A stretch of DNA of 64,000 bases from Paenibacillus sp. FSL K6-1330 (GTDB taxonomy: Bacteria > Bacillota > Bacilli > Paenibacillales > Paenibacillaceae), in assembly GCF_037976825.1 (NCBI RefSeq), contig NZ_CP150269.1, forward strand, positions 393,001 to 457,000. The letters are read 5' to 3'. Below, piece after piece: positions 18,842 to 28,254 of the stretch; the first letter of the stretch is position 1, and each line of letters begins with the position of its first letter. The notes below the pieces were generated by a model, which worked only from the letters and a program-made list of their open reading frames with translations, made no database searches and had not been told where the DNA came from. The position numbers and the translations under genes are program-made.

Positions 18842-21718
18842 ATGAGAGTTCGAGCCATCTGGAAACGAAGCTTGTTAGCCGTCCTATGCGGAGTGCTTGG
18901 CTGGGCCACACTGCTGCTGTTGCCTGATGGAAGCTTCGCGCCGCTAGCGGCAACGGACGCGGCAGTTAAGACTGTCTCTCCAGAGGAAGCCTTCGAGGGG
19001 AAGGAGGGCTCGTACGCCCGCTATCTTCAGGACCATGCAGACGAGCGTCTTCCCTCAGACGAGATACGGATTGAAGCAGAGCGGCAGCCGATCAGTGGTT
19101 CCGGCGCTGTCGTTGCCATGGAGCGCGAGGGGGCAGAAGGAAGCGCCGCTCTGTCCGGAGAGAGCGGCGAGATCAGCTGGGACGTCGACATCGAAGAGGG
19201 CGGCCTCTATCATCTCTACGTGCGCTATTACCCAATGGAAGGCCGAAGCGAGGCGATTGAGAGGGCGCTGCTCATCGACGGTCAGCTTCCGTTTACCGAA
19301 GCAGAGCGGTTGCTGTTTCCACGTGCTTGGGGCAACAAGGAGGAGCGCATCCGGCAGGATGCGAACGGAAACGACATGAGGCCGTCCCAGGTGGAAATCC
19401 CGGCATGGGAGGAGGTGGCGCTCTCCGATGCGGACGGCTATTATGAGGAACCTTACCGGTTTTATTTTGCCAAGGGAAAGCACAGGATTACACTCCGCTC
19501 CGTACGGGAGCCGATGCTGGTCGATTATTTGGTACTGCGCCCGGTCAAGGAAATACCCGCTTACGCCGACCTGCGGGCATCGTACGAGCGGCTCGGATAC
19601 GGCAAACCGGCGGAAGGTACCTTGATCTCCGTGCAAGGTGAAGACGCTGCGGTCAAATCGAGCCCGACCTTGTATCCGCTTGCTGACCGGTCCAGCCCCG
19701 CCACCGAGCCGTTTCATCCAAAGGAAATCCGGCTGAATACGATTGGCGGCAACAATTGGCGCATCCCGGGACAATCCATTACGTGGACGTTCGAAGCGCC
19801 ACAGGATGGACTGTACAAGATCGCCGTGAAGTATAGGCAGCATTTTGTCCAGTCCCTCGAAGTTTCACGGCGGCTCAAGATCGACGGCCAGGTTCCCTTC
19901 GCAGAAGCAAACCGTATCGGCTTCAAGCCGGGCGGTGGGTGGCAGATGATGCAGCTGGGCAATCCTGAAGAGCCTTATCTGTTCTATTTGACGAAAGGAA
20001 AGCACAGGCTATCGCTCGAAGTGACATTGGGCGAAATGACGCAGCATATCCGCAGCGTCGAGCAAGCCGTGCTGGAGCTGAACCAGCTGTACCGTAAAAT
20101 CATTATGATTACTGGCGGGTCCCCTGACCCGTTCCGCGATTATGAGCTGCAGAAGCGGATTCCCGAGCTGCACGAGACATTCGAGGCGGAGGGCCGACGT
20201 CTTCAAGGCGTGATCGGAAGCATGGAGCAGCTGTACGGAGGCAAGGGTGAGCGGATGGCGGTGTTGAATATGGTCGCCTTTCAGCTGCTAGATCTGGCGG
20301 AAGACCCGGAATCGATCGCCAAGCGTCTGGATGCGTTCAAATCCAATATCGTCGCCTTGGGGACGTGGATGTTGACGGCGAAGGAACTGCCTTTGGAAAT
20401 TGATTATTTGATCGTCGCTTCAGAAGAAGCCCGGCTTCCGCAAGCGGACGTATCGTGGCTGGTTAATGCGGAACACGGCGTCCGGCAGTTCCTTCTGTCG
20501 TTTTTCACCGATTACGATGCAGTCGGCGCGACCGACGAGGAGGCGGAGGCGGTAGACGTCTGGGTTACAGGGGGGCGGGATCAGGCCCAACTGATCAAAT
20601 CGATGATCGACACCTCATTCACCCCGCAGACTGGCATTCCCGTCAATTTGCGGCTAGTCGACCCGGCGGTGCTGCTTCCAGCGACGCTGGCCGGCTCCGG
20701 GCCTGATGTGGCGCTCGCGTCTAGCAATGTCATCGATTTCGCCATGCGTGGCGCTTTGCAGGACCTGTCGGTCTTTGACTCGTTCCAGCATGTGAAGCAA
20801 CGGTTTGCAGCCAGCGCGTTCGTCCCGTTCGAGTACGAAGGCGGGGTGTACGCTATCCCGGAGCAGCAGACGTTTCCGATGCTGTTCTACCGAAAAGACG
20901 TGCTGGAAGAGATCGGCGCAGAGGTGCCGCAGACATGGGAGGAAATGTATGCGCTTATCCCGGTGCTGAACAAGCGACAGCTGTCGATCGGATTGACGCC
21001 GGATGTGACAATGGACATTCTGTTGTACCAGAACGGCGGCTCGTATTACAAGGACGGAGGCAAGGTGTCGGGATTGGATGCAGAGGAAGCATTGTTGGCT
21101 TTCAAGCGGTGGACGGATCTATATGTCAACTACAAGGCACCGCAGCAATTCGATTTCATCAACCGGTTCCGCATCGGAGAGATGCCGGTGGGCATCGCGG
21201 ACTACACAACCTACAATTCACTGGTCGTCTTCGCTCCGGAAATCCGCGGCTTATGGGCTTTCGCTCCTGTCCCGGGAACACCGGAAAGCGAAGGCGCAAT
21301 CCATCGCGAAAGCGCGTCCGTCACGCTCGGCTCGGTCATGTTCAAGCGTGCGAAGAATAAGGAGAACGCCTGGGCGTTCATCGACTGGTGGACCGGCAAG
21401 GAAGCCCAGCTGACGTTCGGCCGGGAGCTGGAGGCGCTCATGGGCGCTGCAGCGCGGTATCCGACGGCCAATCTGGAGGCGCTGCGGGAGCTGCCTTGGC
21501 CAGCTGACGATTTTGAGCGGCTGATGGAGCAGCTGGAATGGGTACGCGGTGTTCCGGACGTGCCCGGTGGCTACTTCACGAAGCGCCATCTGAACAATGC
21601 GTTTTTCGAGGTGCTGAACAAAGGGGCCAATCCGCGCGAGACGCTGAAGGATTACGCGCGGACGATCAACCAGGAAATTACGGTCAAACGTCGCGAATTT
21701 CATTTGCCAACGGATTAG
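18842..21718 (+). CDS. Secreted fusion: two beta-sandwich domains plus solute-binding domain
   Basis: A 958-residue protein. Residues about 1-40 are a signal/anchor without a lipobox cysteine. Two related beta-sandwich, carbohydrate-binding-like modules follow (about 70-240 and 265-410); both contain an LIDGQxPFxEA-type strand and end in FYxxKGKHR. A helical linker (about 410-545) leads to a family 1 solute-binding domain (about 560-945) with EQQTFPMLFYRKDVLEEIGA and FKRWTDLYVNY. Such fusions are about twice the usual binding-protein length. It could hold a long polymer at the surface while the binding domain samples the ends; that role is inference. ATG 18842 follows GAGGGGAG. Confidence 0.82.
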   Translation: MRVRAIWKRSLLAVLCGVLGWATLLLLPDGSFAPLAATDAAVKTVSPEEAFEGKEGSYARYLQDHADERLPSDEIRIEAERQPISGSGAVVAMEREGAEGSAALSGESGEISWDVDIEEGGLYHLYVRYYPMEGRSEAIERALLIDGQLPFTEAERLLFPRAWGNKEERIRQDANGNDMRPSQVEIPAWEEVALSDADGYYEEPYRFYFAKGKHRITLRSVREPMLVDYLVLRPVKEIPAYADLRASYERLGYGKPAEGTLISVQGEDAAVKSSPTLYPLADRSSPATEPFHPKEIRLNTIGGNNWRIPGQSITWTFEAPQDGLYKIAVKYRQHFVQSLEVSRRLKIDGQVPFAEANRIGFKPGGGWQMMQLGNPEEPYLFYLTKGKHRLSLEVTLGEMTQHIRSVEQAVLELNQLYRKIIMITGGSPDPFRDYELQKRIPELHETFEAEGRRLQGVIGSMEQLYGGKGERMAVLNMVAFQLLDLAEDPESIAKRLDAFKSNIVALGTWMLTAKELPLEIDYLIVASEEARLPQADVSWLVNAEHGVRQFLLSFFTDYDAVGATDEEAEAVDVWVTGGRDQAQLIKSMIDTSFTPQTGIPVNLRLVDPAVLLPATLAGSGPDVALASSNVIDFAMRGALQDLSVFDSFQHVKQRFAASAFVPFEYEGGVYAIPEQQTFPMLFYRKDVLEEIGAEVPQTWEEMYALIPVLNKRQLSIGLTPDVTMDILLYQNGGSYYKDGGKVSGLDAEEALLAFKRWTDLYVNYKAPQQFDFINRFRIGEMPVGIADYTTYNSLVVFAPEIRGLWAFAPVPGTPESEGAIHRESASVTLGSVMFKRAKNKENAWAFIDWWTGKEAQLTFGRELEALMGAAARYPTANLEALRELPWPADDFERLMEQLEWVRGVPDVPGGYFTKRHLNNAFFEVLNKGANPRETLKDYARTINQEITVKRREFHLPTD

Positions 21719-21820
21719 AGAGGAGGATGCATCATAAGCGTACTGTCTAAACAGACGAAGGCAGGCGCGGCGCCGTTTCGGACGGAGCGTCCGACTCGAT
21801 TCCGCAGGCTGCTGCTCGAG

Positions 21821-22693
21821 TTGAAGGCGAGCCGGAAGGATTATATGATGCTGGCGCCGTTCTTCGCCATCTTCTTCACATTTACGGTCCTGCCTGTTCT
21901 CATGTCTATGCTGCTCAGCCTGACGGATTTCAATATGCTGGCGTTCCCGAACTGGGTCGGGCTTAACAACTATGCCCGTTTGTTTATTAACGACGAAGTG
22001 TTCCTCATTGCGGTGAAGAATACGATCCTGCTCGCGACGATTACCGGCCCGATCAGCTATCTGGCCTGTTTTGTCCTGGCCTGGCTGATCAACGAAGTGT
22101 CGCCGAAGATCCGCGCCTTCGTCACGCTTGTGTTCTACGCCCCGTCCTTGTCGGGCAACGCCTTTATCGTCTGGAAGCTGCTGTTTGCGAATGATTCCTA
22201 CGGCTTCATCAATGCCTTCCTGCTGCGCAACCGTATCATTATGGAGCCCATATTGTGGCTGTCCGACATCAACTACATCCTGCCGATTCTGATCATCGTG
22301 CAGCTTTGGCTCAGTCTGGGCACAAGTTTTCTGGCGTTCATCGCAGGACTGCAGGGGATGGACAAAACGCTGTTCGAAGCCGGCGCAATCGACGGCATCC
22401 GTAACCGTTGGCAAGAGCTGTGGTATATCACACTCCCGTCAATGCGTCCGCAGCTTATGTTTGGCGCGGTTATCCAAATTACAGCTTCATTCGCAATTGC
22501 CGAGGTTTCGACCCAGATCGCCGGGTTTCCGAGCGTGCAGTACGCAGGCCACACCATCGTCACCCATCTGGACGATTATGGCGGTATCCGGTACGAGATG
22601 GGTTATGCATCGGCGATCGCGACCGTGCTGTTCGCCTTGATGCTGGGCTCCAATTTGCTTGTTCAAAGACTGCTCAAGAAAGTCGGTGAATAA
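21821..22693 (+). CDS. Sugar ABC transporter permease (MalF/LplB class)
   Basis: At least 290 residues with six transmembrane helices and the EAA loop (LFEAGAIDGIRNRWQELWYITLPSM) that docks on the ATPase. The first in-frame standard start is TTG 21821, but it has no ribosome site. A strong AGAGGAGGA lies at 21718-21726 and the reading frame is open from there; the codons at the right distance are ATC 21731 and ATA 21734. The true start is probably one of these, adding about 29 residues (basic, Arg-rich). It follows the fusion binding protein directly and pairs with the next permease. Confidence 0.88.
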   Translation: MKASRKDYMMLAPFFAIFFTFTVLPVLMSMLLSLTDFNMLAFPNWVGLNNYARLFINDEVFLIAVKNTILLATITGPISYLACFVLAWLINEVSPKIRAFVTLVFYAPSLSGNAFIVWKLLFANDSYGFINAFLLRNRIIMEPILWLSDINYILPILIIVQLWLSLGTSFLAFIAGLQGMDKTLFEAGAIDGIRNRWQELWYITLPSMRPQLMFGAVIQITASFAIAEVSTQIAGFPSVQYAGHTIVTHLDDYGGIRYEMGYASAIATVLFALMLGSNLLVQRLLKKVGE

Positions 22694-22695
22694 AG

Positions 22696-23571
22696 TTGGC
22701 GACGATACGGATTCGACGTAATCGAAGATGGAACCGTTCGCTTGCCGTCGACCTTCTGCTGTTTCTGGCGCTTGCTGGCGTCGGCGCCTTTATGGTGCTG
22801 CCGCTGCTGTTTGTCGTCAGCAACGCGTTTAAGCCACTCGACGAGATCTTCCGGTTCCCGCCGAGGTTTTTCGTCCGGTACCCGACGCTGCGAAACTTTA
22901 CGGAATTATATTATTTGCTGTCCTCATTCTGGGTGCCATATACGCGCTATATATTCAACACTGTCTTTATCGCGGTCGTCGGCACGGCGGGCCATGTCAT
23001 ACTGGCGTCTTTGGCCGCTTACCCGCTGGCCAAACGCCGCTTCCGGGGGCGAGGCGCGCTTTTTACCATCGTTGTCCTTTCCCTCATGTTTTCCGGGCAT
23101 GTGACAGCCATTCCCAACTACATGACGATGTCGTGGCTCGGCCTGCTGGACAGCTATTGGGCGGTCATCATCCCGGCGCTCGGCTCTTCGCTCGGACTGT
23201 TCCTGATGAAGCAGTTTATGGAGCAAATGGTACCGGACGCGCTGCTTGAGGCAGCCCGCATCGACGGCTGCAGCGAGTATCGGATCTTATGGCGGGTTGT
23301 GATGCCGATCGTCAAACCGGCCTGGATGACGCTCATCATTTTCTCCTTCCAAGGGTTGTGGGGCGCGGGCGGCACCGGCAAAATCTACATCTACAGCGAA
23401 CAGCTCAAGACACTCGATCATGCGCTCGGGCAAATATTGGCGGGCGGCATCGTGCGCACGGGACCCTCGATGGCTGCAACGCTGCTCATGATCTCAGTGC
23501 CGATTGCGATCTTCATTATCTCGCAGAGCAACGTTATCCAAACGATGTCGACATCCGGTATGAAAGATTGA
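22696..23571 (+). CDS. Sugar ABC transporter permease (MalG/LplC class)
   Basis: A 291-residue inner-membrane permease with six predicted helices and a clear EAA loop (ALLEAARIDGCSEYRILWRV). TTG start three bases after the previous stop, so translation is coupled to the partner permease; the ribosome site is weak and lies within the upstream gene. With the preceding protein it forms the heterodimeric channel for the 17370/18842 binding proteins. No ATPase is encoded nearby. Confidence 0.9.
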   Translation: MATIRIRRNRRWNRSLAVDLLLFLALAGVGAFMVLPLLFVVSNAFKPLDEIFRFPPRFFVRYPTLRNFTELYYLLSSFWVPYTRYIFNTVFIAVVGTAGHVILASLAAYPLAKRRFRGRGALFTIVVLSLMFSGHVTAIPNYMTMSWLGLLDSYWAVIIPALGSSLGLFLMKQFMEQMVPDALLEAARIDGCSEYRILWRVVMPIVKPAWMTLIIFSFQGLWGAGGTGKIYIYSEQLKTLDHALGQILAGGIVRTGPSMAATLLMISVPIAIFIISQSNVIQTMSTSGMKD

Positions 23572-23591
23572 GAGGGGGGGGGACAAAAGGA

Positions 23592-25646
23592 ATGAATCGG
23601 ATATGGCTGCCGCTTCTCGTTATGCTTGTCCTTGCTCTGGCATCGCCCCCGCTAGCCGATGCGGCTCCCTATTACGGCTATCATTACTCCTCTGACGGAG
23701 AGGCCGTTCCGGCTCCGCTGCCGTATATGCCGGATAAGGTCATCTATGGCTCGACTGTGAATGCGGAGGCCTTCAATAATCCGGAGGATCTGTTTGTCGG
23801 GCCGGACAGGCGCGTCTATATCGCGGATACGGGCAACGACCGCGTTGTCGTGGTGGACGAAAATTGGCGGCTCGTCCGGATTATCGATTCCTTCCAGCGC
23901 GAAGGCAAGGCCGATGCGTTCAATAAGCCGCAAGGCGTCTTCGTCGACAAGGAGCATCATATTCACGTGGCAGACACGCAGAATGGGCGGATCGTCGAGC
24001 TGGACGGGGAAGGGAAGCTCGTGCGTATCGTAGGGCCGCCTGAGTCCGAGACGCTTCGCGCGGATTTTAAATTTTTGCCAACAAAGCTGGCACTCGACTC
24101 TGCGGGGCGGCTGTTCGCGGTCAGTCAGGGGGTGTTCGACGGCATCGTAGAATTTGATGCGAATGGGGCTTTCAGCGGCTTTTTTGGCAAAAATCCGGTC
24201 CGCTTCAACGCGGCAGACCTGTTCTGGAAGCAGCTCGCGACCGATGCGCAGCGCCGGCAAATGGCGCTGTACGTCCCGATCGAATTCAACAATCTGGCTA
24301 TCGACGCCGAACAATTCGTCTATGCGACGGCAACGGAGAACCGAACTACGATTGATATGGTGAAGCGACTCAATCCATCGGGTATCAACGTTCTAAGGCA
24401 GGATGGCATGATCCCGGTTATGGGAGATTTGCGCTCGACGCGTTCCGGCAGCTTCGGTGGCAGCTCTACGCTGATCTCCATCGATGTTGACGCCGACCAG
24501 ATCTACCTGGTACTGGACTCCAAGCGAGGCCGCACATTCGCCTACGATTATGACGGGAATCTGCTGTTCCAGTTCGGCCAAATCGGCGATAAGGTCGGCA
24601 ATTTCCGCGGGCCGGCGGATGTAGCCTGGTTCGGACGGGACATTCTCGTGCTCGACCGCGCACTGAACAGGCTTACGTTGTTCAAGCCGACACGCTACGG
24701 CTCGCTTATGCTTGATGCGGCATCGGCTTACTACAATGGCAAGGAAGAGCAAGCGGCAAGGCTGTGGCGCGAAGCGAGCAAGCTTAACGGCAATCTTGAG
24801 CTTGCCCATATCGGCATAGGGAAGGCCCAACTGGAGGAGGGGAACTACGAAGCGGCGATGGCGAGTTTCAAGTTCGGCGATTCGCGCCCGTATTTTTCCA
24901 AGGCGTTCGCCGGCTACCGCAAAGCGTTCCTGTGGAACAACTTTGCCTGGCTGTTTGCTTGCCTCGCCGCTACCATCGCGGTCTTTGTCCTCGTCAAGCG
25001 TTTCGCGCCAAAGCGATCATCGGATGACGAGTATGGGCCAGTCCGCACCGCGCTGCTTACGACCGTCAGACCGTTCAAGCAGTTCTGGGAATTGAAATAT
25101 GAAGGGAAGGGTAGGCTCTGGGTCGCGTTGACTATCGTCGCGCTAGTCGGCTTCATCTTTGTCCTGCGCGCCTTCTACTCCGGCTATCTCGTCTCGGGCG
25201 GGCATTGGGAACGGATCAACAGTGTGAAGGAATTCGCCTTCATCGTTATACCGTTTCTGGTCTGGTGCGTGGCCAACTGGTCGCTGACGACGCTTATGGA
25301 CGGAGAAGGGACGTTCAAGGAGATCGTTATCGCGAGCGGTTATGCCATGCTGCCGTTGCTGCTGGCCAGCACGCTGCAGCTGGCTTTCGGCTGGATGATT
25401 ACCTTGCAGGAGTTGAGCTTCTACTCGTTATTTGGAACGATCGGCGTACTGTGGTTTGCCGGTCTGCTGTTCGTGGCCACGCTGACGGTGCATCAGTACA
25501 CGCCGCTAAAGACTGTCGTGACGATGGTTTTGACGGTCGTAGTTATTGCCATCATCGTTTTTTTGGCCCTATTGGTGTTTAGCTTGATTCAGCAACTGGT
25601 TGTCTTTATTTTGACGGTCTACCAGGAATTATCATTACGGATATGA
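23592..25646 (+). CDS. Surface NHL-propeller protein with TPR and Yip1-type membrane domain
   Basis: A 684-residue protein: signal peptide (residues 1-25), an NHL beta-propeller (about 55-365) with repeats such as EDLFVGPDRRVYIADTGNDR and GVFVDKEHHIHVADTQNGR, a TPR-like helical pair (about 375-440, NGKEEQAARLWREASKLNG), then six or so transmembrane helices of the Yip1 family (about 450-684). ATG 23592 follows ACAAAAGG; longer frames upstream overlap the permease. The propeller would face outside and might bind a polysaccharide or assemble the transporter; this is inference. Proteins of this layout recur in Paenibacillus beside DUF5696 and sugar permease genes. Confidence 0.82.
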   Translation: MNRIWLPLLVMLVLALASPPLADAAPYYGYHYSSDGEAVPAPLPYMPDKVIYGSTVNAEAFNNPEDLFVGPDRRVYIADTGNDRVVVVDENWRLVRIIDSFQREGKADAFNKPQGVFVDKEHHIHVADTQNGRIVELDGEGKLVRIVGPPESETLRADFKFLPTKLALDSAGRLFAVSQGVFDGIVEFDANGAFSGFFGKNPVRFNAADLFWKQLATDAQRRQMALYVPIEFNNLAIDAEQFVYATATENRTTIDMVKRLNPSGINVLRQDGMIPVMGDLRSTRSGSFGGSSTLISIDVDADQIYLVLDSKRGRTFAYDYDGNLLFQFGQIGDKVGNFRGPADVAWFGRDILVLDRALNRLTLFKPTRYGSLMLDAASAYYNGKEEQAARLWREASKLNGNLELAHIGIGKAQLEEGNYEAAMASFKFGDSRPYFSKAFAGYRKAFLWNNFAWLFACLAATIAVFVLVKRFAPKRSSDDEYGPVRTALLTTVRPFKQFWELKYEGKGRLWVALTIVALVGFIFVLRAFYSGYLVSGGHWERINSVKEFAFIVIPFLVWCVANWSLTTLMDGEGTFKEIVIASGYAMLPLLLASTLQLAFGWMITLQELSFYSLFGTIGVLWFAGLLFVATLTVHQYTPLKTVVTMVLTVVVIAIIVFLALLVFSLIQQLVVFILTVYQELSLRI

Positions 25647-25652
25647 GGGGAG

Positions 25653-28253
25653 ATGCGCTTGATGCGAATGAGCATGCTTTGGCGACGGTTCGTTATCATC
25701 ACGGCCGGGGTTTCGGCGCTTGCGCTTGTGGCCGCCGTTGTCTTGTCTTCGCTGTCCGCGCCGGACGACCCGGCTGCCGTAATTGCTGAAGCGGAAACCC
25801 GGCTCGAGGCGAGCCGAACGGCGGCAGCCGCTTCGGCGCCCGCGCTCCCCTGGATTCAGGATCGGGGCGCCGTTCCGGATGGGATGGAGAAGGCGGCCGA
25901 AAACGGCCGGCTGACGCTGTTCATGGACCGGCAGACGACGTCGTTTGCCGTCAGGCACAAGGAAAGCGGCCGATTGTGGTACTCCAACCCCACGAGCCGC
26001 GAATCGGACCCAATCGCGTCAGGAGTGCATAAAGATCGGCTGTCATCCCTGTTTTTCCTGTCCTACTTGCTGGATACGGGCCAGGAGCAGGAGTACGACA
26101 GCTATGCGGACAGTGTCGCGCTTGGACAGTTCGAAACGGAGCCGATCGAGAACGGGGTGAAGGTGACGTATACGGTCGGTCAGGTCGTCCGCGGGATTGA
26201 GTCTATACCGCGAGTGATGACCGGGAGTCGTTTCGAGGAGCGGATTATCAGCCGATTGTCGGACGAACGGGCCGTAAGCGAGATGAAAAAGCGGTTCAAA
26301 TATGAAGCAGACCGCGATGTGTATACGCGGCGGGAGTTGCCCAGTTTGGCGGTGTCTGCCGTGCTCGACATTTTAGATCAGGTCGGATACGGGGAGGAGG
26401 ATCTGGCTTACGACGATGAAGAGAATGGTCTGGAGCCGGAAGCGGGCTCCGGACGGCCGCGATTTTCGATTCCGGTCGAATACAGGCTCGACGGGGAGCA
26501 GTTTGTCGTGCGCATTGATGCAGGAGCGATTGAGAAAACGGGGACAATGCCGCTGCATACCATAACGCTGCTGGAGTTTTTCGGGGCGGCCGATTCATTG
26601 CAGTCCGGTTACATGTTCGTCCCCGACGGGTCAGGAGCGCTGATACGGCTGAACAACGGGCGGACCGTCGAACCGCCGTACCTCGCTCCGGTGTACGGAG
26701 AGGACGGAGCGATCGCCAGGGATGAGAAGCTGGCGGAGCATGAGACGGTCCGACTGCCTGTATTTGGGCTGAAGGCGGGTGACGCGGCTTGGCTTGGCAT
26801 CATTGAGCAGGGTGACGCGATTGCATCCATCAAGGCTGACATCGCCGGCAGGCTGAACGGCTATAACTATATTGCTCCATCATTCACGCTAGCGAGCAGG
26901 GATAAGGTGATCATCGCCGGAAACTCGGCGACAAGCACGAATCCGGTTCACCAGAAAACGCCGTACGGAGGGGACATCGTTGTTCGTTACGGATTTCTGG
27001 CGGGTGACAAGGCAGACTACTCCGGGATGGCAGCTTTGTATCGCGACTATCTGGCCGAACATAACCGGCTGCGGAGGCTGGAACCTGCGGCGGACACTCC
27101 GTTCGTGCTCGAGCTCGTCGGCGGGATGGAAACGCGCAAATCGATGCTGGGCGTGCCGTATGATGCGGTCACGCCGCTGACGACGCTCGATCAGGCGCTG
27201 GAGGTGCTTGCCGACTTGCGCAAAGAACAGGTAACAGCCGTCAAGCTGCGTTATATGGGCTGGTTTAACGGCGGGACTCAACATCGTTACCCGTCGCGGG
27301 TGGTGGTTTGTGAAGAGATTGGCGGACGGGCGACATTTACCGAGTTCGCGCAGAAGCTGCACGGACAGGGCGTCAGGTTCTATCCGGACGCGGCCTTCCT
27401 GAACGTTTATACGGACGGTCACGGATTCCGCGCTGGACGCGATGCGATCAAATACATGTCGCAGAAGATTGCGAGCGTGTACCGTGTCGACAGGCCAAGC
27501 TTCATCCTCGATGGGGAGTCCTTCTCCCACTACCCGCTGTCTCCTGTCCGGCTTCCTGCGGTTGTCCGCAGCTTCACCAAGGCAGTGAAGCCGCTCGGCA
27601 TCGGCGGACTGTCGCTGCGGGATTTGGGCGACACGCTCTATTCCGACTTCGACCAGAAGAAGCCGGCAGACCGGCAGCAGAGCGCAGCGATCGTCGAATC
27701 TCAGCTGATTGAGCTGTCCGCGGACTTTCCGGATCTGATGGCGAGCGGCGGCAACGCTTATTTGCTGCCGTATGCGCAGACGATCGTGAATGCGCCTGCA
27801 GCTTCGAGCGGATTTAACCTGGAGGACGAATCGGTCCCTTTTTATCAGATGGTTCTTCACGGTTACGCGGATTTGGCCGGCCTGCCGTTCAACCAGGCGG
27901 ACGACCAGTCTGCCCGAAAAAATATTTTGAAGGCGATTGAGACGGGTTCAAACGTTTACTATCGCTGGGTGTACAGCATGCCGTCCGAGCTGAAGTCTCC
28001 CGCAGCCCGCGAACTGTATGCGGCCGGCTATGCGGACTGGGTCGAGGAAGCAGCCGCAGCCTACAAGGAAGTGAACGAGGCATTGAAGCCGGTCCGGCAC
28101 CTGCGAATCTCCCGGCACGAGAAGCTGTCTGAAGGAGTCTACCGGACCACGTATGAGGACGGCACGGCAATTACGGTCAATTACAACGACAAACCGGTTT
28201 CACCGGGCGGCTATGCCGTCGGTGCGCTAAGCTATCGGATAGGAGGGAAGTGA
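25653..28253 (+). CDS. DUF5696-type secreted/anchored protein, putative glycoside hydrolase fold
   Basis: An 866-residue protein with one N-terminal membrane anchor (RFVIITAGVSALALVAAVVL) and an extracytoplasmic region. The first half is beta-rich (TTSFAVRHKESGRLWYSNP). The second half (about 480-800) looks like a TIM barrel: KLRYMGWFNGGTQH, RFYPDAAFLNVY, FILDGESFSH are spaced as successive strands with acidic residues at strand ends, as in glycosidases. It resembles the uncharacterised DUF5696 family of Paenibacillus. The start lies six bases after the previous stop with GAGGGGAG overlapping. It is in one operon with permeases, so it likely processes or recognises the imported glycan. Catalytic residues are not proven. 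Confidence 0.72.
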   Translation: MRLMRMSMLWRRFVIITAGVSALALVAAVVLSSLSAPDDPAAVIAEAETRLEASRTAAAASAPALPWIQDRGAVPDGMEKAAENGRLTLFMDRQTTSFAVRHKESGRLWYSNPTSRESDPIASGVHKDRLSSLFFLSYLLDTGQEQEYDSYADSVALGQFETEPIENGVKVTYTVGQVVRGIESIPRVMTGSRFEERIISRLSDERAVSEMKKRFKYEADRDVYTRRELPSLAVSAVLDILDQVGYGEEDLAYDDEENGLEPEAGSGRPRFSIPVEYRLDGEQFVVRIDAGAIEKTGTMPLHTITLLEFFGAADSLQSGYMFVPDGSGALIRLNNGRTVEPPYLAPVYGEDGAIARDEKLAEHETVRLPVFGLKAGDAAWLGIIEQGDAIASIKADIAGRLNGYNYIAPSFTLASRDKVIIAGNSATSTNPVHQKTPYGGDIVVRYGFLAGDKADYSGMAALYRDYLAEHNRLRRLEPAADTPFVLELVGGMETRKSMLGVPYDAVTPLTTLDQALEVLADLRKEQVTAVKLRYMGWFNGGTQHRYPSRVVVCEEIGGRATFTEFAQKLHGQGVRFYPDAAFLNVYTDGHGFRAGRDAIKYMSQKIASVYRVDRPSFILDGESFSHYPLSPVRLPAVVRSFTKAVKPLGIGGLSLRDLGDTLYSDFDQKKPADRQQSAAIVESQLIELSADFPDLMASGGNAYLLPYAQTIVNAPAASSGFNLEDESVPFYQMVLHGYADLAGLPFNQADDQSARKNILKAIETGSNVYYRWVYSMPSELKSPAARELYAAGYADWVEEAAAAYKEVNEALKPVRHLRISRHEKLSEGVYRTTYEDGTAITVNYNDKPVSPGGYAVGALSYRIGGK

Positions 28254-28254
28254 C

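Noticed and set aside
21251..22414. 387-codon open frame on the - strand
   Set aside because: Spans the ends of two good + strand genes in GC-rich DNA where long chance frames are expected; composition (Arg, Gln, His rich) is typical of antisense frames.
23289..23591. Upstream extension of the NHL protein
   Set aside because: Lies in another frame of the permease gene; the signal peptide begins at 23592.
26889..27860. 323-codon - strand frame within the DUF5696 gene
   Set aside because: Antisense chance frame; no family resemblance.
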